In this document: piece after piece, positions 56,202-64,000 of the stretch
Numbering within the stretch: position 1 is the first letter of the stretch
Layout of the letters: each line of letters begins with the position of its first letter
From: Paratinospora sagittata
Taxonomy: Eukaryota; Streptophyta; Magnoliopsida; Ranunculales; Menispermaceae
Reading direction: 5' to 3'
DNA length: 64,000 nt
Assembly (NCBI GenBank): GCA_035771175.1
Contig: CM069593.1
Location: 39,836,741 to 39,900,740, forward strand
Made by a program: the position numbers and the translations under genes
Notes under the pieces: model-generated
Told to the model about the DNA's origin: nothing
What the model saw: the letters and a program-made list of their open reading frames with translations, nothing else
Database searches by the model: none

Positions 56202-59200
56202 ATGGCTGTGGGCGTCGCAGAATCGGAGATAACAAAGCCTCGCACGGACAAGAGAGAGTACCAGAGAATCGTCCTTAGTAACTCTCTTGAAGTTCTCCTT
56301 ATCAGCGACCCTGAAACTGACAAGGTTTCCGAAATCTCTGTCACAATTTGGTCCTTTTTCATTTCCTGATGAAACAGTAGCTGATGAATTGAACTAGCAA
56401 TTACGTTTTCATTATAAGTGAAAAAAAAAATAAATTCCGAATTGAAGTAGTGTTCTTTGATTGATGACGAAATCTTTGACCTGTTTTGTGTTTGAACATC
56501 TTAGGCTGCTGCTTCCATGAACGTCAATGTAGGTTCGTTTAGCGATCCTGAGGGTTTAGAAGGTCTCGCTCACTTTCTCGGTATGTATCGAATCGAATTA
56601 GCTCATTTTTTAAATATTTTTTTAATCAGGTGACATTATTATCTTTCTGAAATTTCTTATTAATGCAGAATATAAGTAAAAAATAAATTATTATTATTAT
56701 TATTATTTAAAATAATTTTTTCTATTAGGAGATTAGTTTCTTATTTTATTAAGATTTTAATTATTTTAGGATTTAGTTACTTGTTTAAGTGGGATTGTAA
56801 TTATTTTATTGTAGTAGGATTTTAATTTCTGAGGTGTAGTAGGATACAAATAAGTTATTTTAGATTTTTATAAATTATAGGTTTGGAAGGAAAATTAATA
56901 GATTAAATGAATTAAAAAATATTGATTATTAATTTCTCTCTCTTTTTGTTCTCTCTTCTTCTTCCCTTTCTTCTATCTCTATTTCTTCTTCTTATCTAAT
57001 CTCTTTCTATTTCTTCCTCTTCTCCTCTTGGTACTGCATCAGCTTGGTATCGGAGCCTTCTCGATCTTCTTCTTCTTCATCTTCTTCTTCTTCGTCTATC
57101 TTCTTCTTCTTCTGTCTTCTTCTTCTTCTTCTTCTTCTTCTTCTCTTTCACCTTCTACAAACACTATTATTGCAAACCAAGAACAACAACCACCTTGACT
57201 GTGTTGGAAGCTGCGGAGACAAGATTTACATATATTCTGTGTTCACTTTGCCATCACCGTTCCTTGAAAAAAATCCGTGGTATTTGCTAAACCGTGATAT
57301 CGCACCTTGGGCACCGTATACTCTAGAACAATTCTTCCAACAATTGGAGAATAATTAGTGAACGAGGACCAGTGGGCGTATTCCACAACAACAAGCGTTA
57401 GTTGCATCTTACCAACATGAAATTATTTTTGGGTGTGTGCAAATGAGCAATTTCACAACATGCATTCTCTTTAGAAGCATCCTTTAACTCGCCGGAGTCG
57501 AGTTCGTCAACCCGGGGAGAATAATGCAGGATATAAGTAAAAATAAATTGTTATTATTATTATTTAAAAAAAATATTCTATTAGGAGATTAGTTTCTTAT
57601 TTTATTAAGATTCTAATTATTTTAGGATTTAGTTAGTTATTGCAGTAGGATTGTAATTGTTTTATTTTAGTAGGATTTTAATTTCTAAGTTGTAGTAGGA
57701 TGCAAATAAGTTATTTTAGATTTCTATAAATTATAGGTTTGTAATGAGAATTAATAGATTAAATGAATTGAAAAAAATTGATTATTGATTTCTTTCTCTT
57801 CTTGTTCTTCTTCCTCTTCTTTTCTCTTCTTCTTCCCTTTCTTCTATATCTATTTCTTCTTCTCATCTATCTCTTCTAATTTCTTTTATTTCTCCTCTCA
57901 GTGCTGCATCACTTATGTTTTGGTATAAGGTTTTTGAAGATGAAATTCAGATGATACTCTATAGTTTGTAGGTTGCTGGACATTTCTGTTATAATATTGG
58001 TATTGTCTCTTAATGGCCACACTGTTTTATTGACAACATAATTTGATAGTGGCAAAAGCATGTGAAGGAGAGCTGCTACTACTAAGAGAGTGCACAGTTC
58101 GTTCTAAATTTCTAATTCCTCAAATTGCATGCACTCAAATTGAGATATTATGTTATAATTTTTGGTTGGAATGAGTTTGGGATTTAATCAAGTTCTCAGT
58201 ACAAATCACTTATATAACATCATTCACTTATATAATAGCTTCATGATTTTTTCTTGAATGTTGTTTCATGTATAATCCATTCCAAAAGGTATTTTTGCAG
58301 CTTTGCACTAACAATGAGGGTACAACTTTGTCCAAAAATGTTCTTTTAAGACTTTAATTTGTACCTGATAAATTACACACTTCTACAGAGCACATGCTGT
58401 TTTATGCCAGTGAAAAGTATCCGTTGGAAGACAGTTATTCGAAGTACATTAGTGAGGTAAATTGATGTTGCAGTTCCTTTTTTATTTTTATTTTTTAACT
58501 TCTTTTTCTTTTGTCTTTGTTTCTTTATTTTTAATTAGATACACTTTTACAAAGATCAGTGGCATTTTATGCTCTCTCACTGAATTGTCCTTTTTGTTTA
58601 TATTTTCCATGATGCAATAACTTGGGTTGTTCTGAGATGTTTTTGGTTGGTGTTGTAAAATGTTGGTTAAGTGGTAGAATTTAGAATCTTCAGAAAGTAT
58701 TAACATTGTGGGCAACTAGTTCAAAATTCAGACTTCAAAGTTAAACTAAAGTATGTAGCATCAACCTTGCATTGTGCCAAAGACAAAATGTGGTTATTTA
58801 TTGTCAGATACAAAACAATAATTAAAAAAACAACATCTGATTATAGGACTCCTAAGCACTTTCTTCTGATCTCACATTTGGATCACTCCGAGTGGGGTCA
58901 TCGAAAATCTCAATATGGTATTCGATGTCTTTGTTATCTTATTTTTTGTCATTTTCACTTCATTGTCCTCAAGCTGTCTAATGTGACAATGCGCTTGTGC
59001 CATGTTGATGTTGGAGGCTATGGTTGTGTCAAGAATAAAAGTCAGATTCATGATTCAATTCACCAAAAACCGATTAGAATCAGGTCCCTAAATCATCCTA
59101 GCTGTGTAGCGCAAGTGAATCAGTCCAAATAGAATGGCAAGTGAATCGACAATAAATCACTATACCTAGGTAACTGATGCAGTACGCAACCATAACGGCT

Positions 59201-62200
59201 CAGTTTCTATTTTTAGTTTCCTACTTTGACTAGATTTCTATTTTGTTATTTCCTATTCCTTTTCTAAGTTTCCATTCTTGTAGTTAGACTAGGATTAGTA
59301 TTTCTATTTTCTTTCTATTTTTCAGCAGTAGGCATGTTATTTAAACATATTAGAATTAATGAAAATCAGATTTCTGTGTTTATTCTTCTAATTTTACTTA
59401 CAAGCTTGTGTTCTTTGTTGAGAAATTCCTCTCAATGCTATTCCGCTATACCAATTGGTATTAAAGCAAGGATTTCACCTCGGTTTGATGGCTGAAACTG
59501 GTTCATGTGGGAAATGAACCACCGACGACGAACGGTGGGTTGAAGAAAAGAATCAACGATTTGAAAAAATCTATGAACGATTTGGGAAAATCAAGCAACA
59601 ACTCGATGGACTCGAAGATACCCTTCGAAACCTTTCGTAAATGGTGGCTGCGATGGTCCTCGAAGGAAGACAAAATCATAGAGCTACACAACCGGACCCA
59701 ATTGGGGGGCGGACGGTGACAAGCAGTAAACGGCCTCGTGTCAAAATGCCAATTTGGTTTTCATGTCTTCCTAAATATCCTTGTCCAAAGTGCATGTTAT
59801 ATGCGACTAAGGATTAAATAGAATAAATAATCTTTTATCACTAGACATCACCAAAAAGGTTATATCACATGGCGTCCCATACTATCACATAACTCGTAAG
59901 TTGCTAGCAGTGTTCTACATATCTAAATAATATTCACTTGAGTGTGTAGAATCCAATTATCATGGAATGCATTATAATCAACCATCCAATAATTCTATTT
60001 GAATGCCCGGACTTGGTGCAATGGTTGAGGTTGCTCCATTATGACTTGTAGGTCACGGGTTTGAATTCAGAAACAACCTCTTCAATGTGGTGGTAAAGCT
60101 ATGTACATTGTCTCTTCTTTAGACTACACAATGGCAAGAGCCTTATGCACTGGGTACACCCTTTTTATACACCATTTAATACTATAACTTATTATACTTC
60201 TTTAATTCAACATAAATGATAATTTTGTGCATTGAGCATGCTATTCCTAATCCTAGGTGTGATACACTTAAGTTTCATGTTGTGCATTTGACATTCCTAT
60301 CACTCCATCTCACTTAATTCTTTTATCTCATATTTTTCTTTTTATACTTTTCTTTATATGATTGTAAAAAACTGCTGCAAGACAAACCTTTGCCACTAAG
60401 TTTTTGTGAGGTATGACAAGATCTCAAATGAAAGGTCTATTACCAGGGATGGTATGCCTTTGTATCATTGAGTGCTTAATGTGGTGATGATACTCCCACA
60501 CTCCCACACCTGTATCATAAAGCCTCAGGTGGGGGGATGTACACTATCCCACAACTCTTCACTCCGTGAATCAAGACCTATGCATTCACAATTTCACGTG
60601 ATATTTAAAAGGAGCCTAATGATAAACACAAATAATTTAATACGTGAAACACCATTTTATAAATAATTTCAAGGTACGCCATGCTTGTGACATTAATCAT
60701 TAGATGAAAAAAAATTCTAAGAACTCTAAATTTCAAGAGAAACACATTTCTTTAAAATGAACGTAGAACTTCAAGTGTATGATATAAATGGGTATTTTAT
60801 TCTCCATCTGTCCATCAAATTATTATTTGTTTCCAAACTAACAACATGAGGTTTAACTCTTCATATATGAAAGCTTTCATGCATAAACTCCATCTTTTAC
60901 ATTTCATAGTTTCTTTATTCCATTCTAATTCAATTATATGATCATCATATAAATATGAGTTTAAGAAAATAATTTACTTCGAACAAACTTTCATGTTCAC
61001 AAGTGGACCAAATACATGAAAAAAAAATGATACCATGAAATTCATGCTTTTCAATTTAAAACTTTCACAAAAACTATCATGTAGAATATTCCCAAATTAA
61101 CTTGAACGTGGCAAGGTAATAGGTGTTTGGTATTCAACTTACCAATTTTAGATTTTTCCTCAAATATAGGTCACCCTTGGAAATTCAGTGTGACCCAGTT
61201 TTGAAACCCTTGTGTTTGAGCAAAACACGTTCTATATTTCCCTTAACTCTATGAAAACACATCTCTAAAATCAAGGCAACTTCTACCCATAAAGTCTAAA
61301 TCAAAAGTTTAACAAAACAACCTATGGTTTGCCAAAAGTGTTGAACCTAATAACATGTAAGGTTACAATAGTTTTTCTCTTTCTCTAAAGCTTGAAATCA
61401 AACATGAATTGCAAACTTGATCCTTGGAAACATAAACTTGTCACATAATGCAACACATTATCGGGTTTTACTCCCTTCCTTTGTAAACATAAACTTGTTT
61501 CATAATGCAACACATTATCTGTTATTTATTTATTGTTTTTTTTTCATGTTCCTTAGTTTTCTATTATATGTTTATTCAATCAATGATTCTATTCCCCCAC
61601 CTTTATATATATTTATTCTATTATTACTTTGTTTTATCATTTATTTTATTTTGTTCCGCTTTATTTTATCCCCATAGTTCTGCAATTAAATTTGAAATTA
61701 AGCTACATAAACTTCATACCGGTATGCATTACGTATACTAGGATGATTATTCCCAACAATGATAATTTTACTTGGAATGAAAGATCCAAGGACTAAAAAT
61801 TAGCCGAATTTCGGCGAAATTAGCCGAATTTTTTCGGTATTTTTACCATCGAAGCGAAAAGTGGATGTAAAATAAAAAATGCAAAAATTCGCTAAATAAT
61901 TCGATAAACTTCGACAACTTCGACGAAATTCGATAAACTTCGACAAAAGTTTAGTTTTTCAATAAAAAAATGCAAAAATTCGATAAAATTTGACAAAATT
62001 CGATGAAATTAGACAGAGAAGTAAAAAAGATGTTACTTCATCAATAAAAAACAAAAAAACACTAATAATTATGTATTATTTTCAACTTCATCAACCAACA
62101 TAGCAATATAAATTTTAAAAAATAATTTAACAAGTTAATAAATTATGTAGTTTATGGGATATGCTTTACCAAAAAAAAAAAAAAAAAAGAAGCAAAATAA

Positions 62201-63849
62201 ATAAATAGTTAAAGTCGAAATAAGATAAAAACTTAAAAATAAATTAAAAGATTTCCTAAAGTCATCTTTTTTTAGTTAACTCTTATGAAACAAGATTAAT
62301 AAACAACACATTCAAATAATAAACTAATAAATTAAGCATGATAGAATTCAAACTAGTAAAGTATATGGTCGAGAAGCAAGCCACCACAAAATTAAATATC
62401 AAAATAAAGAAAACAAATTAAGACCAAAAGCCGTCATTCAAATTCATCAACTCACTTAACAAGATTGATTTTGTTAGGTCGCTTATTGATATTTTTATGT
62501 ATTAAAAGTGTTTATTTATATTAGTTTTTAGCTTATACTACAATAAATTTAGATATTTAAGCATATATGCAAAAATTCTCTAAACTTCTCTAATTTAGCA
62601 AATTTTTACAAAAATTCTCCATGTCGAATTAAACTTCTCCGAATTAATTCTGATTTTTGAAGGTCGAAGTTTAGGGCGAAATCGAAGTTTCGTACCTTGG
62701 AAAGATCAGGATATCATATCTAATAAAAATGCGTTCGAATTTGATCCCAAAAGAATTAGTAGTTGATTTTTTTTGACACCAAACACAACATTCAATATTT
62801 AAGTGCTATAGATTTTCTTAGTTCTTAGGACTTAAGACTTTTGTAATGCCGAAAGAATTACTAAGATACATAACTTTGAGAAGAATTTTCTATTTTTAAT
62901 CTAAGCTTCCTTTGAAGATGAACGTTTTCCCTTTTTAGGTCAACTCTAGGTTCTGTAGTTGAGATAGAACTTACTTTTTTGTTTATTCTGTTATGTTCTC
63001 ATTGCATAAAAGAAAGTGCAAATTGTTTCTTCTCTGCATGATTATGAATGACATAATTTCTTTATCCTTGATTATTCGTTGTAGTGTGACACACCAAATT
63101 TAGAATGCCATATCATGAACAATCATGGCTTGAAGGGGCCTACATGGGGCAATGCGCTCAAGGCTTGCTGTTGGTATCTTCCTGTTGCCCATAGAGAGAA
63201 CATATCTTTCTAGAATGTTGGAAGTCCTGGATTCTTGTTCAAGTCACCCTAATCTGATGATGTTTGATTTTTAGGCTGATGATATTTGCCAAAATCGGTG
63301 CTTGACTGATGTTCATGTGAAAATCTAAAGCACGTGCTATATTAGAGTGCCAAGTATCTTGTCATTTTCCAATCCTTGTTAGACATTCTTCTTATGATGT
63401 TAATGTTAATTATTCATGTTGTTTTTTTCTTTTTCTTTTCTGTTTTTGTTTTTCAGCATGGAGGTTTTACAAATGCATTTACTTCTTCTGAGAATACGAA
63501 CTATCATTTTGACGTTAATGCCGATTGTTTTGAGGAGGCTTTGGACAGGTAGGATTCTGTTTTATCTTGCTTCTAATTTGTTGTTTATACCATCTTTTGT
63601 CGTGGAAATATGATGTTTGAATATGGTTTGCCATTTAGATTTACTCAATTTTTTATCAAACCATTGATGTCTCCTGATGCAACCACGAGGGAAATAAAAG
63701 CTGTTGATTCTGGTAATTTTAGTTGTTTATCATTTGCAATTCACCATGTATTTTTGTTATTGGCTTTCAAACAACTTACTAAATCTTTCTTTCCTACTTT
63801 TTCAGAGAATCAAAAAAATCTACTATCTGATGGGTGGCGAATGTCTCAG
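56202..63849 (+). CDS. Insulin-degrading-enzyme-like M16A zinc metallopeptidase, 5' six exons (partial)
   Basis: Exons: 56202-56324, 56505-56580, 58389-58456, 63457-63548, 63639-63712, 63806-63849; all introns are GT-AG, and the frame stays open for 159 codons to the window edge. The protein resembles plant insulysin-like proteins such as the peroxisomal M16 protease of Arabidopsis, usually near 970 residues, so five sixths lies beyond the window. It starts MAVGVAESEITKPRTDKR without a signal peptide. The M16 N-terminal domain shows VNVGSFSDPEGLEGLAHFLEH: HxxEH is residues 64-68 (His64 and His68 bind zinc, Glu67 is the catalytic base). The third zinc ligand, Glu145 in AVDSENQKN, is 76 residues after His68, the normal spacing. 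HGGFTNAFTSSENTNYHFDV forms the substrate-binding strand. The family degrades short unstructured peptides. Every key residue of this part is intact, so I take it to be functional. Confidence 0.96.
56661..57911 (+). mobile_element. TRIM element in intron 2, perfect target duplication CTTAT
   Basis: Two direct LTRs (56661-57041 and 57525-57911, ~381 and 387 bp) both begin TAATGCAG and end CTGCATCA. A primer site TGGTATCGGAGCC lies at 57045-57057, and a purine-rich CCCGGGGAGAA sits just before the second LTR. Identical CTTAT pentamers flank it (56656-56660 and 57912-57916). The 483-bp interior has no gag or pol. The Ser-rich frame at 57044-57358 is a CTT repeat read through. Orientation is the same as the gene. 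Confidence 0.92.
57917..58388. other. Rest of intron 2; no other feature seen
   Basis: AT-rich intron sequence ending in a polypyrimidine stretch and TTCTACAG acceptor at 58381-58388. Confidence 0.7.
58457..59174. other. First part of intron 3; no gene seen
   Basis: The plus-strand open frame at 58767-59132 has no recognisable domain and lies wholly within the 5.0-kb intron. I regard it as chance or repeat-derived. Confidence 0.6.
59175..59745 (+). mobile_element. 5' fragment of a chromovirus (LTR, primer site, gag start) in intron 3
   Basis: The LTR starts TGATGCAGTACGC at 59175 and ends near 59453 (GCTATACCA). The primer site TTGGTATTAAAGC follows (59455-59467). The beginning of a gag is readable in shifting frames (RWVEEKNQRFEKI, then KQQLDGLEDTLRN). 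It stops near 59745, and neither the rest of the element nor a second LTR is present. The TGATGCAG start is shared, with one change, by the TRIM in intron 2. Confidence 0.75.
60003..60167 (+). mobile_element. tRNA-derived SINE in intron 3
   Basis: The Pol III A box TGGTGCAATGG (60014-60024) and B box region GTCACGGGTTTGAATTC (60052-60068) are spaced as in tRNA-derived SINEs. The body has GTGGTAAAGCTATGTACATTG and ends TGCACTGGGTACACCCTTTTT. It is in the same orientation as the gene. I could not identify clear target duplications. Confidence 0.8.
60168..61786. other. Intron 3, AT-rich, no gene seen
   Basis: Contains a short direct repeat CATAAACTTGTYWCATAATGCAACACATTAT at about 61430-61460 and 61489-61519 and only chance open frames. 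Confidence 0.6.
61787..62699. mobile_element. hAT-like non-autonomous element (913 bp), perfect 8-bp duplication GAAAGATC
   Basis: The left end CAAGGACTAAA and inverted right end CAAGGTACGAAA form short terminal inverted repeats. GAAAGATC occurs at 61779-61786 and 62700-62707. The subterminal regions carry repeated TTCGATAAA / TTCGACAAA / GAAGTTTAG-type motifs in both orientations. No transposase frame is present. Confidence 0.88.
62708..63456. other. 3' part of intron 3; no gene seen
   Basis: Ends in a long polypyrimidine tract and TTTTTCAG acceptor at 63449-63456. Confidence 0.7.
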
Positions 63850-63869
63850 GTATGGTGCGCACAATTATT

Positions 63870-64000
63870 TTTTTCATTTTTTTTTTTGAGCAGTGGTATA
63901 TAATCCTAGGAACTAACTAATCCACTGGGACCTACACGCACCCACCACGCATCAGTCCGGATACCTAGGGTGAAAAACTCACCAAGCCAATATTCGAACT
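63870..64000 (-). mobile_element. SINE 3' part, Au-like, cut by window edge
   Basis: The minus strand reads a B box-like AGTTCGAATATTGGC at the edge, then GTGAGTTTTTCACCCTAGG, ATCCGGACTGATGCGTGG and GTCCCAGTGGATTAGT, ending in an A-rich tail (plus-strand T run 63870-63888). The order recalls the plant Au SINE family. The 5' part lies beyond the window, in the intron after exon 6. Confidence 0.6.

Noticed and set aside
57044..57358. Open frame with a long Ser run
   Set aside because: It is the CTT-repeat interior of the TRIM element read in one frame; no initiation context, no domain.
58767..59132. 121-residue plus-strand open frame in intron 3
   Set aside because: No recognisable domain and uneven composition; lies in a repeat-rich intron with a consistent spliced gene around it.

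Overview
This is nuclear DNA of a flowering plant, probably a eudicot. The evidence is a spliced gene with GT-AG introns, plant LTR-retrotransposon lineages (Athila and Tekay/Del-type chromoviruses), a Mutator-like element (MULE) with an OTU domain, an endogenous caulimovirid, plant SINEs and hAT-type miniature elements. I cannot name the species. About 55 kb on the left is nested, decayed mobile DNA. Only the last 8 kb holds an apparently functional gene.

Layout. 1-7.7 kb: minus-strand Tekay-type pieces (protease and reverse transcriptase; a 4.3-kb LTR; an internally deleted gag-chromodomain remnant). 7.8-14.5 kb: a decayed plant-mobile-domain fragment and a minus-strand MULE (FAR1-like N-terminus, MULE DDE domain, SWIM finger, OTU domain) split by a 2.54-kb solo LTR with a perfect TATAG duplication. 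14.4-18.6 kb: AT-rich DNA with a SINE-like piece, a 540-bp hAT-like MITE and LTR scraps. 18.6-23.2 kb: a solo LTR, a minus-strand endogenous petuvirus/florendovirus-like relic, and a Tekay RNase H scrap. 23.2-27.4 kb: a minus-strand Athila derivative with an open 588-codon gag but no reverse transcriptase, RNase H or integrase. 27.7-33.9 kb: an LTR split by another solo LTR, then a broken ORF resembling the 'putative plant transposon protein' family. 34.0-45.3 kb: a complete but mutated Athila element with both LTRs, a tRNA-Asp-type primer site, near-matching target duplications, and a 1.45-kb solo LTR inside its 5' LTR (duplication TTAGA). 45.3-55.7 kb: Tekay-type gag, LTR and pol pieces in both orientations, heavily stopped.

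From 56202 to the right edge runs the 5' part of an insulin-degrading-enzyme-like M16 zinc metallopeptidase: six exons and 159 codons before the window ends. The catalytic HxxEH motif and the distal zinc-binding Glu are intact. Intron 2 carries a 1.25-kb TRIM element with perfect 5-bp duplications. The 5.0-kb intron 3 carries a chromovirus 5' fragment, a tRNA-derived SINE and a 913-bp hAT-like element with perfect 8-bp duplications.

Nothing here is a convincing new gene system. The best leads are: the same in-frame stop at the gag/protease boundary in two different Athila elements (possible readthrough); the pol-less Athila with intact gag; palindromes next to LTR TATA boxes; a splice-acceptor-like block shared by all Tekay-type LTRs; and stop codons mostly at inferred former CAG codons, as expected of methylation-driven decay.
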